64,000 nucleotides of DNA, taken from NCBI RefSeq assembly GCF_006538325.1, contig NZ_BJKK01000017.1, positions 21,731 to 85,730 on the forward strand, given 5' to 3'. This document shows, one piece after another, positions 27,126 to 37,155 of this stretch (position 1 is its first letter; every line of letters starts with the position of its first letter). Both the position numbers and the translations under genes were made by a program. Below the pieces are notes generated by a model. That model saw nothing but the letters and a program-made list of their open reading frames with translations, did not search any database and was not told the origin of the DNA. The DNA is from Alteromonas sp. KUL42. GTDB lineage: Bacteria; Pseudomonadota; Gammaproteobacteria; Enterobacterales; Alteromonadaceae.

Positions 27126-28108
27126 ACAGCCACACTAATACGCCAACGTCTTCTTCGCTCTTAGGCAACTTGCCATTTCCAGCAGAGTTATTTAACTCTA
27201 TTGAAGTGGGCATTGTTATCTTGGATGGTGATTTCAAGGTACAGATGTGGAATAAGTTCATGGAAAACCACGGTGGTAAACGCTCTGGTGAAATTGTCGG
27301 GCACAGCTTATTTACCCACTTTCCTGAGATAGAGGAGCAGTGGTTACGCACGAAAGTTGACCCTGTATTCAATCTGAAAAGCCCTGTATTCATTATATGG
27401 GAGCAGCGACCTTACTTATTTAAATTTGGTTGTAATCGACCGGTGACATGTGCTGCAGAGCACATGTACCAGAACGTGACTATGTTTCCGATAGTTGATG
27501 ATCATGGAAATGTGAGCCAATTTTGCATGTTGGTTTACGATGTGACCGAACAGGCACTCGGAAAATTGGGGATGGAAATGCTCAATGGTGAGTTGGAAAC
27601 CGCAAGTCGCGTAGATGGTCTTACGGGGTTGTACAATCGCCGGTATTGGCAAGAGCGCTTTGATGAAGTCTTTAAATTGTGTGTACGCCGAGATAAGCCC
27701 AGCACCGCAATGATGTTAGATATTGACCACTTCAAGCGCATCAACGATACCTATGGTCACCAAGCGGGTGACAAAGTAATAAAAATGCTAGCGGCATTGA
27801 TCAAACGCTGTATTCGAGAAACTGATTTGGCAGGGCGTTATGGTGGCGAGGAGTTTGCTATTATCTTGACTGACTCGTCGGTAGATGACGCTAAAATTGT
27901 GGCTGAGCGCATTCGTCAACTTGCACAACGTTTGATGGTAGAACACGAAGGCGAAACCATTCAATTTACGGTTAGTCTCGGGTTGGCACAGTTTGACCCT
28001 GAGTTTTCTTCGGCTATGGCGTGGCTCGAATTAGCCGATCAAGCTTTATATACTGCAAAGCAAAACGGTCGTAATCAATTCCGAGTTTTTGCGCCAGCAT
28101 TGGCATAG
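27122..28108 (+). CDS. PAS-GGEEF diguanylate cyclase
   Basis: A 328-residue cytoplasmic enzyme that would make cyclic di-GMP from two GTP. A PAS sensor domain covers about residues 20-145 (FNSIEVGIVILDGDFKVQMW). The GGDEF domain covers about 160-325, with the active-site GGEEF at 241-245 and substrate contacts in MMLDIDHFKRINDTYGHQAGD. The inhibitory I-site RxxD is intact as RETD five residues before GGEEF, so product feedback is expected. It overlaps the response regulator-CheC gene by four bases, suggesting that the two are translated together and act in one signalling pathway. It converges on the hybrid kinase gene with only three bases between the stop codons. Confidence 0.94.
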   Translation: MNSHTNTPTSSSLLGNLPFPAELFNSIEVGIVILDGDFKVQMWNKFMENHGGKRSGEIVGHSLFTHFPEIEEQWLRTKVDPVFNLKSPVFIIWEQRPYLFKFGCNRPVTCAAEHMYQNVTMFPIVDDHGNVSQFCMLVYDVTEQALGKLGMEMLNGELETASRVDGLTGLYNRRYWQERFDEVFKLCVRRDKPSTAMMLDIDHFKRINDTYGHQAGDKVIKMLAALIKRCIRETDLAGRYGGEEFAIILTDSSVDDAKIVAERIRQLAQRLMVEHEGETIQFTVSLGLAQFDPEFSSAMAWLELADQALYTAKQNGRNQFRVFAPALA

Positions 28109-28111
28109 TGA

Positions 28112-30304
28112 TTATAGTGCCAGCTTCAAGGTATTTTTCAATTCTTGAAACGTTACAGGTTTAACTAAGTGATAGCGAATTCCTGCCTGTAACGACGCTT
28201 CCTTATCGTTGCGTCTAGCATTGGCCGTTAGCGCAATTATAGGTAGCAAAGGGTGGCGCTCCTTAACAATTTTGGCTACTTCCAATCCGTTGATATCAGG
28301 TAAGTTGATATCGAGCAGCAAACATTCAAACTCGTTCTCATTGGTTTGGACTATCGCTTCTTCACCTGTGTAGCAAACTGTTACCTCATGCCCCATGCAA
28401 GAAAGCATGTATTGAACCATTTCAGCATTAATTGGTTCATCTTCCACTACGAGTATTTTGGCTTTTTTAACATCGACAATCGCTTTAGCCTTTTGGGTTG
28501 CTAGTTGGTGTAAGGTATCAACAAAGCGATATTTATCTATTGGCTTCACAAAACTTTGAAATATAGATAAATCCGTATTGGCAACAATATTGGCGATATC
28601 AGGTGTAGCGGAAAGTACAATGATGGGAGGAATACGCTCACCGAAAATGGCGTGCAGTGTTTTTACTAGCTCCAATCCTGTCATACCAGGCATATACAGG
28701 TCAGCAATAATTGCTGTAAATTGAAGTACATCATCGTGCAAGTTGAGTAGTTCTGCACCTGATGAAAACGTGCGTGCACTATACCCTTGTGTGGTGATCA
28801 TAGCGTGTAAATGAAGTCTCGAAATTTCTAAATCGTCGACAATGGCAAATTTCGCATTAGATACGTGAACTGCTTTGGCAGGTGGTATTTCAACGGGTTT
28901 AATGGGAAACAAAATTTTGAATTCAGAACCTACGTTTAATGTACTTGTTACGGTTACGGTACCGCCTAGCTTATCGAGACTGTGTTTCGCCACTGACAGA
29001 CCAATACCCGCCCCCGCAAACTTTTTACTACTAGAATGATTACCCCTGTAGAATTTGTCGAAAATTTTTGTTTGTGCTTCATCGTTAATGCCGATACCAG
29101 TATCACTAATGATAACAACCAGAAAAACGCCGCGGTTTTTAACTTGTGTAGTAATAGTGACATCAATTAACCCATTAGCAGTGAATTTAACGGCATTTTC
29201 CAACACATTAGTAATAACCTTCGATATCGCCGTGGGATCAGATTCAATGTAATGGGGCACACTGTGGCTGCAGTGCATATTGAAGTCGACTTTTTTATCT
29301 TTAAGTGCGACCGAGAATGGAGATATGCATTCATCCAGCAAACTGATCAAATCTAATTGCTGAAATAGCAAATCATCTTCTACATTATCGGTTAATAATT
29401 CGGTGAGATTATTGGTGAGATTTAATAGCCGGTAACTGGATTGTTCCGCTTGCTGAATCAGGCGCTCCTGGTGCGCTTTCATATTGGGTATTAACTCAAG
29501 GGCACTAATAATGGCGCTAATCGGTGCACGAAACTCGTGACTAATAAGCTGCAAGAATTCTTTCTTGTGTGTAGCGTCACTTTCTACCATTGCAACGCGT
29601 AAATGGGAACGGGTGAGTTTAGTAACGCGCTTGTGAGAGTGACTTTTATAAAACAACCATGTAAATAACTGTAAAAGTGCTAAAGAGAGTAATGAAAAAA
29701 ACAATATCAACACAAGTTGCTGACGGCGATTAGATATCTCATCTATTAGTGATTGTTCTTCTACCTGCATGGCGTTGATCATTGGCGTAAGTGTAAAGCC
29801 TGCATCTAGTAAGCTGATTACCTGCTCTTTTGGTACTTGTTTTAACGTAAATAGAAGAAGCAAAATATCTTGTACGACCCCGTGAGCTGAATCCCTATTT
29901 AAATTTGCTAATTTGATTTCAAAATTTTGAAAAGACAGTTCTTTGGGTACAAAGTGAGGGTCGATGTCTTGACTGAAGTATGCTTCAATCATGCTGTAGG
30001 TGGCTGATATATCTTTTTGTATTTGATTAAGCGCAGGAACGCTCCTCGCTGATTGGTAGTGATTTAAATGCTGCTCAGTGGCAACAATGTAATCTTCTAA
30101 TTGGCTACGGGCCTTCAAAGCCAAAAGTGCTGTGTGTTGCAGGTTTAATGTATAGATCATCATGAGCAAGGTAATGACTACAATGATCCAAGTCGCGACT
30201 TTTATCTTAGAGTAAGCAAATGCGCGACTGATTAATTTGGATTGTCGACGAGAATTATTCACATTGGTTGTCAACGTAGCAGTTCCTTGCTTTTGTATTG
30301 CCAC
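28112..30304 (-). CDS. hybrid sensor histidine kinase with two receiver domains
   Basis: A 730-residue inner-membrane kinase. Membrane helices at about residues 36-56 and 197-219 enclose a periplasmic helical region of about 140 residues. The phospho-acceptor is His256 in LQLISHEFRAP, followed by the ATPase domain (NVLENAVKFTANG, DTGIGI, GAGIGLSVAK). Two receivers follow: the first (from about residue 490) has IVDDLEISRL with acceptor Asp in IIADLYMP, the second (from about 605) has ILVVEDEPINAEM with LLLDINLP. No Hpt domain is present, so a separate phosphotransfer protein would be needed. The start is GTG with a weak site. It faces the RR-CheC and GGEEF genes and may be part of that pathway. 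Confidence 0.92.
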   Translation of the reverse strand: MAIQKQGTATLTTNVNNSRRQSKLISRAFAYSKIKVATWIIVVITLLMMIYTLNLQHTALLALKARSQLEDYIVATEQHLNHYQSARSVPALNQIQKDISATYSMIEAYFSQDIDPHFVPKELSFQNFEIKLANLNRDSAHGVVQDILLLLFTLKQVPKEQVISLLDAGFTLTPMINAMQVEEQSLIDEISNRRQQLVLILFFSLLSLALLQLFTWLFYKSHSHKRVTKLTRSHLRVAMVESDATHKKEFLQLISHEFRAPISAIISALELIPNMKAHQERLIQQAEQSSYRLLNLTNNLTELLTDNVEDDLLFQQLDLISLLDECISPFSVALKDKKVDFNMHCSHSVPHYIESDPTAISKVITNVLENAVKFTANGLIDVTITTQVKNRGVFLVVIISDTGIGINDEAQTKIFDKFYRGNHSSSKKFAGAGIGLSVAKHSLDKLGGTVTVTSTLNVGSEFKILFPIKPVEIPPAKAVHVSNAKFAIVDDLEISRLHLHAMITTQGYSARTFSSGAELLNLHDDVLQFTAIIADLYMPGMTGLELVKTLHAIFGERIPPIIVLSATPDIANIVANTDLSIFQSFVKPIDKYRFVDTLHQLATQKAKAIVDVKKAKILVVEDEPINAEMVQYMLSCMGHEVTVCYTGEEAIVQTNENEFECLLLDINLPDINGLEVAKIVKERHPLLPIIALTANARRNDKEASLQAGIRYHLVKPVTFQELKNTLKLAL

Positions 30305-30430
30305 CTAAATTAGCCAGAAATACTGCATGACAAACACCAAAGGTTAGCAGGCTTTACTCCTGCCTCTTATGCATCTGGCACCCTTGCTCTTTAACTGTAG
30401 ATAATTTACACGGACTTGCAAGGGGCGTTG

Positions 30431-31741
30431 TTAATTATTTGAACATTCAACTTTTTTTATGTCTTCCCGAATGCTGTATAAAAAGCAAAGGCTTGGTATC
30501 ACCATTAGGGCTGTACATACAAAGAATAAACTCCAGTTTCCATCCAATGCGTCAACAAAAAGCCCACTACTCGATGCCACTAGTGTGCGACCAGCTACAC
30601 TCAGTGATGCCATCAGTGCATATTGGGTGGCACTGAATGCGCGATTACACAGTAAGGAAATAAAGGCCACCATGGCTACCGTGCTCCAAGCACCGGTAAA
30701 CCCATCAACAATAACGGTTACAGCCAATAGTGAAGTAGAAGGGCCAGTCTGCGCTATAACCGCGAAAAGCAAGTTAGAAGCTGCCATCGCAATACCGGCA
30801 ATCATAAGGCCTTTATAGATGCCATAACGGATATTGACGATACCGCCTAGAATGGAAAAGAGAATTGTTACCCACCAATTTAGCAGTTTTGAGTACGTGG
30901 CAATGTCACTATTGGAAAATCCGACTTCCTTGTAAAATACAATGCTCATTCTTCCCAAAAACGCTTCACCTATCTTAAATAGGAAGATAAATAGTAAAAA
31001 AGACGCGGCTAACTTCACGCCATTTCTACTGAAAAATTCTGCGAAAGGGGTAACTAGGGTCGATTTCAACCAATACCCCAGTGAAGATTGTGTTGATTGC
31101 TTATGGCTAACACGGTCAAGCAGTGCTTCTCTGTCTACGATTGGCTCTTGGGTAAAGAGTGTGGCGAGCATAAGTAACAGCATAAAGCCCGCCAGTAATA
31201 AATACATGCTTGGCCAAGTCCAGGTAGTCATGTCGGCGAGGAAGAAAGGAATAGCGCCCAACCCTCCGTAGCCAGTCCACCAACCCGCGGTAGCAACAGA
31301 TGAGGCGGCAGACATACCATCTCTATCATTTTCTGCAATGGTATCTATTCTGAAACCGTCTATAGCAATATCTTGGGTGGCTGACGCAATGGCAATAAAA
31401 AGCCCGACAAGGGCCACGTAATACAAGTCGCTTTCAGCGCGCAATAAAGACATGGTTAAACAGCACATAACAATCAAACTTTGCATGGCGAATATCCAAC
31501 CTCGACGCTGCCCAAGCATAGGGGGCTTGAGTTTGTCCACCAAGGGAGACCACAAAAAATTGAACGAGTAAGTGGCGAAAATCATGCCGAATAAGCCTAT
31601 GGCAGAACGTGATAGCCCTTCATCTTTCAGCCAAGCAGAAAGGACCGAGCCAATCATTATCCACGGAAAGCCGCTTGATACACCGAAGAAGAAGATACTT
31701 AAAAAGCGTTTGTCGTTATAGGTTTTGATTGCAGCTAACAA
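30431..31741 (-). CDS. AmpG-like MFS permease (muropeptide transporter family)
   Basis: A major facilitator protein of about 436 residues with 12 or more membrane helices. The opening GVSSGFPWIMIGSVLSAWLKDEGLSRSAIGLFGMI and LWSPLVDKLKPP match the AmpG family, which imports anhydro-muropeptides for wall recycling and beta-lactamase induction. The loop IASATQDIAIDGFRID is also typical. No ATG is found near the N-terminus. A TTG at 31741, preceded by AAAGGCGGA, places the start about a dozen residues before the first helix and is preferred to the TTG at 31810. Substrate specificity within the family is not certain: some homologues carry acetyl-CoA or other solutes. Confidence 0.82.
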   Translation of the reverse strand: MLAAIKTYNDKRFLSIFFFGVSSGFPWIMIGSVLSAWLKDEGLSRSAIGLFGMIFATYSFNFLWSPLVDKLKPPMLGQRRGWIFAMQSLIVMCCLTMSLLRAESDLYYVALVGLFIAIASATQDIAIDGFRIDTIAENDRDGMSAASSVATAGWWTGYGGLGAIPFFLADMTTWTWPSMYLLLAGFMLLLMLATLFTQEPIVDREALLDRVSHKQSTQSSLGYWLKSTLVTPFAEFFSRNGVKLAASFLLFIFLFKIGEAFLGRMSIVFYKEVGFSNSDIATYSKLLNWWVTILFSILGGIVNIRYGIYKGLMIAGIAMAASNLLFAVIAQTGPSTSLLAVTVIVDGFTGAWSTVAMVAFISLLCNRAFSATQYALMASLSVAGRTLVASSSGLFVDALDGNWSLFFVCTALMVIPSLCFLYSIREDIKKVECSNN

Positions 31742-31846
31742 GAATTCCGCCTTTGGCCAAGTCGCAAAAACAATATTGAGCCACGATAGGGCGTGTTTAG
31801 CAACAAGCAATCTTATGTTGCTACTTCAAGAATAGAAAAAGAAAAG

Positions 31847-32170
31847 TTACGGGCGTACACCAACACAGTCTAGCGGACAGTGACCTAATCCTTCTAAGTA
31901 GCTTACGCAATTTTTGAGCTCGTCAATAAGATACTCATCATGCATGAGTTTGTCTTCTCCCCAATAATGCACTTGGTGCAACAGGTGCCAAAAGACGCGC
32001 TCTTTTGGTGTGTAAGGCTGTGTCAATGTGTAATCAATCTGGCCCCACTCTTCCATACTATCCCAGAAGAATAGTTCTAGCTCTTCCAGAGGAAGCTCTC
32101 CTAGCCAGAATGCTTTCAAATAAAAACACAGTTGCTTCGCTTTACTATCTACAAAATATTGAACAGTCAC
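31847..32170 (-). CDS. conserved hypothetical protein, 107 residues
   Basis: A small acidic soluble protein that I do not recognise. It is rich in aromatic residues (QLCFYLKAFWLGELPLEELE, FWHLLHQVHYWGED) and has a Cys pair near the C-terminus (GHCPLDCVGVRP). It has no signal peptide or membrane segment. It lies about 105 bases upstream of the AmpG-like gene on the same strand. The protein-like composition and the lack of any other coding frame support it as real; function is unknown. Confidence 0.65.
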   Translation of the reverse strand: MTVQYFVDSKAKQLCFYLKAFWLGELPLEELELFFWDSMEEWGQIDYTLTQPYTPKERVFWHLLHQVHYWGEDKLMHDEYLIDELKNCVSYLEGLGHCPLDCVGVRP

Positions 32171-32313
32171 GAGGAACCCAACCGTATTTGCTTGGTGTAT
32201 TTATTATAGTTCATAACCATCTTACTGCTTAATTAGAGGGTACTGCTTTTTTATTAGCAATTACTAGGTAATTGTTTTGGGTGCTAATTTAGCCTATACC
32301 CTGAAAACAAAAA

Positions 32314-33216
32314 TTACCAGCCAAGATAGCGAGTCCATCCAATTGTACTGCTTGCAACAAGTTGAATATGTGGTGGTTTTTGATTTTGATTGGCGCTTAT
32401 CGCCAACACATGTGTGGGGATAATAATTTGTCGGTAGTGAATCTTCAATGCATTTTGAGCACTAATTCTTCGTCTGTCTAGCGTATCTTGTGTCCAATCG
32501 TTAAACCCTTCCAAAGAAAGGTCAAGCAGTGGATATTCGGCTTGCGCAATGTTGTCTATGATGAGGTCGTTTACAGTGGTATCAGGCCAGAAAGGTGAAA
32601 TTGCAATTAACGTATCAGGGTGAAGTGTCTCTTGGTCTTTGGTAACTGCAAGGTAAGTTGCCGCCAGCATGCCTTGAGCAATGACCATGCGATAGCCTTG
32701 CCTTCCTTGTAGATAATTGTTAAGAGCATTCAGTTGAAGTGCAAGCTGTGTAGATGTAGCGTCGAAATCGAGGTATTGGGTTAGCTGGTTACTGCGTGGA
32801 TGGATTTTATTGGCAGCTTGTTGCTCTGGCGAGCTCGTTGCTAGGCTGTCTGTTGATGAATTTGCAACTGATGAGTCACCTTGTGTATCAGCGTCAATGA
32901 CATCCTTGGTAGGCAAATTAAAAGGGCTTAGCACCACATTCCAACCTTTTTCAGACAATAACTGCGCCAACGTATTGCCCTGTGCCAATGTTAAGCTGGA
33001 AGGAAAGGGTTCTGTTAGCAGGACTGCTGTACCTAACGGGAGTGGTGTATGAGCCTCTAATTCAATAACGGGAATGGTTAACTCACCGGCGAGCAACTCT
33101 TTCACCTCTCCGGGCAAATAGGCGTTGCTAATATCTGTGAAAAAGTCGTTCGACGCACGCACCGATATTGATAAAAGCAACGTTATTAACAGAAAGGTAA
33201 AAGCGCGTAGTTTCAT
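32314..33216 (-). CDS. DUF3530-like secreted protein with alpha/beta-hydrolase features
   Basis: A 300-residue exported protein with a signal peptide at residues 1-21 (ending SVRAS). The mature part begins with a segment typical of DUF3530 (AYLPGEVKELLAG) and has a beta-strand pattern like an alpha/beta hydrolase: AVLLTEPFP, WNVVLSPFNLP, RMVIAQGMLAATYLAV at the nucleophile-elbow position, and LIAISPFWPD. The elbow reads AQGMLA, so the usual serine nucleophile is missing, and catalytic activity is doubtful. A Ser/Thr/Asp-rich insert lies at about residues 108-140. Assignment to DUF3530 is from memory of the family and is moderate. It probably resides in the periplasm. Confidence 0.65.
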   Translation of the reverse strand: MKLRAFTFLLITLLLSISVRASNDFFTDISNAYLPGEVKELLAGELTIPVIELEAHTPLPLGTAVLLTEPFPSSLTLAQGNTLAQLLSEKGWNVVLSPFNLPTKDVIDADTQGDSSVANSSTDSLATSSPEQQAANKIHPRSNQLTQYLDFDATSTQLALQLNALNNYLQGRQGYRMVIAQGMLAATYLAVTKDQETLHPDTLIAISPFWPDTTVNDLIIDNIAQAEYPLLDLSLEGFNDWTQDTLDRRRISAQNALKIHYRQIIIPTHVLAISANQNQKPPHIQLVASSTIGWTRYLGW

Positions 33217-33390
33217 CGACTATTCGTGACCTCAAAATGATGAATAAAAGGATACTTTTAGTGTATCGGCACAAGAATAGAAATCTACACTCATTTACTA
33301 CACCCTGAGAGGGTAGACTCCTATGCGGATTGCCATTAGCCCTTGGGCTAGTTTTTATTTCATCGACATATACAACGAACTACCACGTTG

Positions 33391-34113
33391 TTATGCTTCG
33401 GTAGTTTCGTCTGAAAGCGGCTCGGGACAATAATTGGAAAACGGAAGCTTACTATTAAATATAAGCCATTCGTTTTTTGTCGGGTGTGTAAGGCACAAAC
33501 TCTCAGCATGTAGTTGTAAACGAGGCGCCATGGCCAGCGCATCTGCATGTGCATAGAGACGGTCGCCTAGAATGGGGTGCCCCAATGCAAGCATGTGCAC
33601 TCGTAATTGGTGCGAACGCCCTGTGATTGGATGTAACGCAACTAAGGTGAATGGACGATTTTCGCCATCATTTGTGCGCTCAATCACCTCAAAACGCGTA
33701 CATGCTGGCTTGCCGCGTTCATGGTCAACCATTTGTTTGGGGCGGTTCGGCCAATCGCAAATAAGTGGTAATTCTACTTTTCCACTGTCTTGTAACACGT
33801 GACCATATACCTTTGCGAAATAGCGTTTCTTCGTTTGGCGAAACTCAAATTGTTTGGATATATTGCGATGACTGTCTTTGTTTAGCGCAAGCACTATCAA
33901 ACCCGATGTGGCCATGTCTAACCTATGTACAACGGTTGCCGTTGGATATACACGGTTGACCCGAGTAATAAGTGCATCGCGGTGCTCTAAGGCTTTACCG
34001 GGTACGCTTAAAAGGCCACTGGGTTTTTGCATTACTAGCATGTCCTCATCTCGATAAAGAAAATCGAGATAAGGTGTTAGTGGAGGATTATAAACAAAGT
34101 CAGGGTTAGCCAT
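33391..34113 (-). CDS. rluA: RluA family pseudouridine synthase
   Basis: A 240-residue enzyme that isomerises uridine to pseudouridine. The catalytic Asp is in VHRLDMATSGL, and the family motifs LYRDEDMLVMQKPSGLLSVPG, FRQTKKRYFAKVYG and ITGRSHQLRVHM are present. There is no S4 RNA-binding domain, which fits RluA (23S rRNA U746 and tRNA U32 in Escherichia coli) rather than RluC or RluD. It directly follows rapA, sharing TAATG, the same pairing as in Escherichia coli, which strengthens the symbol. The C-terminus is slightly longer than usual. Confidence 0.92.
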   Translation of the reverse strand: MANPDFVYNPPLTPYLDFLYRDEDMLVMQKPSGLLSVPGKALEHRDALITRVNRVYPTATVVHRLDMATSGLIVLALNKDSHRNISKQFEFRQTKKRYFAKVYGHVLQDSGKVELPLICDWPNRPKQMVDHERGKPACTRFEVIERTNDGENRPFTLVALHPITGRSHQLRVHMLALGHPILGDRLYAHADALAMAPRLQLHAESLCLTHPTKNEWLIFNSKLPFSNYCPEPLSDETTEA

Positions 34114-36956
34114 TATGGATTGTTCACCACAATGCGAAGCGCATCTAATTGCACATCGGCACTTTGAATGACTTTATCCAGCGCATTCATTTGCATCTCT
34201 ATAAACTCAATTTCACTGTCACGCACCGCTGGGTTGCGTTTTTGCAGATCTTTAAGTCGTTGTATTTCTGCGTTTAGCGTATTGTGCATGGTAGCAAGCG
34301 CATCGTGCTGTTTTTGATTGGCTTGCTGGTGGGCCAACTTGCGTGCTTTTTCAATAGCCAATTCCAAAGGTTGCTGCAGCGCTTTGATAAGTTGAGCTGA
34401 TATCTTTCTTCCCACCTTGCGTTTCACATCAAAGCTTAAGTCTGACGCTTTACCTTGTGCATCTAGACAAATTCTAACCGGTGTTTGAGGCAAGAAGCGG
34501 CCCAGCTGCAAAGATTTAGGCGCTTGGGCGTGCAATACGAAAAGCGCTTCAACCCAATAAGCACCTTTAGGCAGTGAAGGTTCGGCAATAAAACCAATGC
34601 TACTTTTGCCATGAACATCTGTCAGTACAACGTCTATTGCTGTATGAACAAGTGGGTGATCCCAGCTCAAAAACTGGACATTTTCCAAAGTGGTGGCAAC
34701 ACGACGTTTGTACGTTACCGTCATACCCTCTGGGTCGAGCCCCGGCAATTGACTTACCATCGATTCCGTTGGCATCAAGATAAAACAGTCATTACCTTTC
34801 TCGTCTTGTTGCACGCCAATTGCATCGAATACTCTGCCCATAAATCGTGACAAGTCTTGCTCGCTATCTAACGTGATGATGTCTTCAAGTAATTGTTCTA
34901 CCCGTCCTTCACCTGAAGCGTTTAATTCAAGCAAGCGGTCACGGCCGGCTTCTAACTGTGCGACTAATTGACTGTTTAAGGTAACGCTCATGTTTACTAG
35001 GTCGTTACGCGCACTGCTATCATCTGGGTGCAAACATGCACCAATGAGAATGGGCTTAACATCCTCAAAAACCCCTGAACCCGTTGGACAGGTTTTTTCA
35101 AAGGCGTTTAGGCCTTCGTGGTACCAATCTAACAATACGTGCTGGGCTGTTTTGGCAAGGTAAGGCACGTGAATTTGTACGGTTTGGGTTTGACCAATAC
35201 GATCTAAACGTCCAATTCGCTGTTCTAATAAGTCCGGCGTAATGGGTAAATCAAATAACACCAAATGATGTGCGAATTGAAAGTTTCGTCCTTCACTGCC
35301 AATTTCACTACACAGTAAAATTTGCGCACCGTCTTCTTCATCGGCAAAGTAATGGGCAGCCTTATCGCGCTCAACTATACTCATTCCTTCGTGGAATACG
35401 CTGTGACGAATACCTGTTTGCGTGCGGATAACTTCACCGAGCTGTTGAGCGGTGCGAGCACTTGCGCAAATAAGCAGTATTTTCTCTGGCTTTACGTCCT
35501 GCATAAAGTTAAGTAACCACGACACGCGAGGATCCTGCTTAGTCCAGCTATTTACCACACTAGCCATGCGCTCTGGGTATAAAGAATAGGTTAGGTCGCC
35601 GCCTTTCACAGCTTCGCTATACACCTCAGGAAGAGGCAGTTCATAGGCATTTAACTTACGCTCAGGAAACCCTTCAATGTTTGCACGGCGGTTCCTAAAC
35701 AACATGCGTCCTGTACCGTGACAGTCGATAAGTTGGTGTAGCAAGTTGTGGCGATTTTCTGCGTTTGTTAGGTCGCCGGCGTGTGCCATAACATCAGGGG
35801 CAAACTCTTTTAGCTTGGCCTGTTGTTTTTCATTGGGCTCGGCATCTGATAAAAGCGGTGCTACCGCATCGGCTAATTGACTGTACTTTGACTCTTCTTC
35901 TAAGAACGCGTCGTAGCTGTGGAAGCGGGCAGAGTCTAATAAGCGCAAACGCGCAAAATGACTTTCATGACCTAGTTGATCAGGCGTTGCGGTGAGCAGT
36001 AATACGCCCGGGGTTTGACTCGCCAATGCTTCTACGCATAAATACTCAGCAGATGGAGCATCACTTGACCAAGCAAGATGGTGCGCTTCATCAACGACCA
36101 TCAAATCCCAGCTTGCCGATTGAATTTGCTGCTGTCGTTTGGGGTTTTGACTCAAGAAGTCAATGCTACACAGTACCAGTTGATCATTCTCAAATGGATT
36201 TACCTCACCATTTTCAGATGCTTCACTTTCTTCAAGTGCTTCGCAGCGACTTTCATCATAAATTGCAAACGGCAAATTTACGCGGCGTAGCATTTCGACT
36301 AACCACTGATGAACTAATGAGTCAGGTACTAAAATGAGAATGCGTTCAGCTCGGCCGGTTTTGATTTGCTGGTGAATGATTAGCGCAGCTTCAATGGTTT
36401 TACCCAATCCTACTTCATCGGCCAATAACACACGTGGCGCATGACGGCCGCCAACTTCAGAGGCAATGTGAAGCTGGTGCGGAATAAGTGAAATTCGTGC
36501 GCCAGCTAACCCAATGGTATTGGAACGCAGGTAGTCATATTGGTAATCGAGTGCGCGCTCGCGCAGGTCAAACCATTTAGGGTGGTCAAGTTGCTGACTG
36601 AATAAGCGCTTTTCAGGTTGGTTAAGGCGAATGTGATGGTCAAGCATGGTTTCAGGCAAGCGAGCATCGGCTTTTGTGTCTTCACGTAAGCCGTGATAAA
36701 TGAATACACCCTGACTTTCTTCCTTTTCCGTGATAGTCATTTCCCAGCCATCTTGGCTTTTTACTGTCTCACCAATTTCAAAAACAAGGCGGGTTAATGG
36801 CGCTTCTTGCTTGGTATAAATACGTGCATCACCTGTTGCTGGATAGAGGACTTCCACTGAGCGAAAATCGACGCCAATAATGGCTCCCAAACCCAATTCG
36901 GTTTCTGTATTACTTAACCAACGCTGACCAACTGAAAATTGACTATCTGAACTCAT
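34113..36956 (-). CDS. rapA: RNA polymerase-associated ATPase RapA (HepA)
   Basis: A 947-residue Swi2/Snf2 ATPase that binds RNA polymerase and helps recycle it after termination. The N-terminal Tudor-like region is at about residues 1-110. The ATPase domain holds the Walker A motif DEVGLGKTIEA, the DEAH box in LMVVDEAHHLAW, and LLTATPDQ. The second RecA lobe has ILLCSEIGSEGRNFQFAHHLV and RIGRLDRIGQ. A C-terminal RapA-specific region with coiled coil follows. The length is near the 968 of Escherichia coli. It is upstream of rluA in the same operon, and divergent from a membrane-tethered HTH gene. Confidence 0.97.
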   Translation of the reverse strand: MSSDSQFSVGQRWLSNTETELGLGAIIGVDFRSVEVLYPATGDARIYTKQEAPLTRLVFEIGETVKSQDGWEMTITEKEESQGVFIYHGLREDTKADARLPETMLDHHIRLNQPEKRLFSQQLDHPKWFDLRERALDYQYDYLRSNTIGLAGARISLIPHQLHIASEVGGRHAPRVLLADEVGLGKTIEAALIIHQQIKTGRAERILILVPDSLVHQWLVEMLRRVNLPFAIYDESRCEALEESEASENGEVNPFENDQLVLCSIDFLSQNPKRQQQIQSASWDLMVVDEAHHLAWSSDAPSAEYLCVEALASQTPGVLLLTATPDQLGHESHFARLRLLDSARFHSYDAFLEEESKYSQLADAVAPLLSDAEPNEKQQAKLKEFAPDVMAHAGDLTNAENRHNLLHQLIDCHGTGRMLFRNRRANIEGFPERKLNAYELPLPEVYSEAVKGGDLTYSLYPERMASVVNSWTKQDPRVSWLLNFMQDVKPEKILLICASARTAQQLGEVIRTQTGIRHSVFHEGMSIVERDKAAHYFADEEDGAQILLCSEIGSEGRNFQFAHHLVLFDLPITPDLLEQRIGRLDRIGQTQTVQIHVPYLAKTAQHVLLDWYHEGLNAFEKTCPTGSGVFEDVKPILIGACLHPDDSSARNDLVNMSVTLNSQLVAQLEAGRDRLLELNASGEGRVEQLLEDIITLDSEQDLSRFMGRVFDAIGVQQDEKGNDCFILMPTESMVSQLPGLDPEGMTVTYKRRVATTLENVQFLSWDHPLVHTAIDVVLTDVHGKSSIGFIAEPSLPKGAYWVEALFVLHAQAPKSLQLGRFLPQTPVRICLDAQGKASDLSFDVKRKVGRKISAQLIKALQQPLELAIEKARKLAHQQANQKQHDALATMHNTLNAEIQRLKDLQKRNPAVRDSEIEFIEMQMNALDKVIQSADVQLDALRIVVNNP

Positions 36957-37155
36957 AAATCACCAACCTTTTTTACGGGGGCGGTATTGTACGCATTGCA
37001 TTGTGATAAGTCATTAATACTAGCTTATTTGATTTCAGTTGCAGAGGAAGAGCGGTTAAGCTTGCTTTGTCACAGTGTTAACGTAAAACTGTCGTATCAA
37101 TGTCTAGACTAATTTCCTACCGTTAGTTCACGCGATTAACGAAAGGAGACGCGAG

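Noticed and set aside
30459..30818. 119-codon plus-strand frame in the AmpG-like gene
   Set aside because: Antisense to a clear membrane protein; composition follows the complement of hydrophobic codons.
33337..33356. TAGCC-CTTG-GGCTA hairpin followed by TTTTTAT
   Set aside because: It is oriented for the plus strand, where no gene ends; both neighbours are on the minus strand, so it is not called a terminator.
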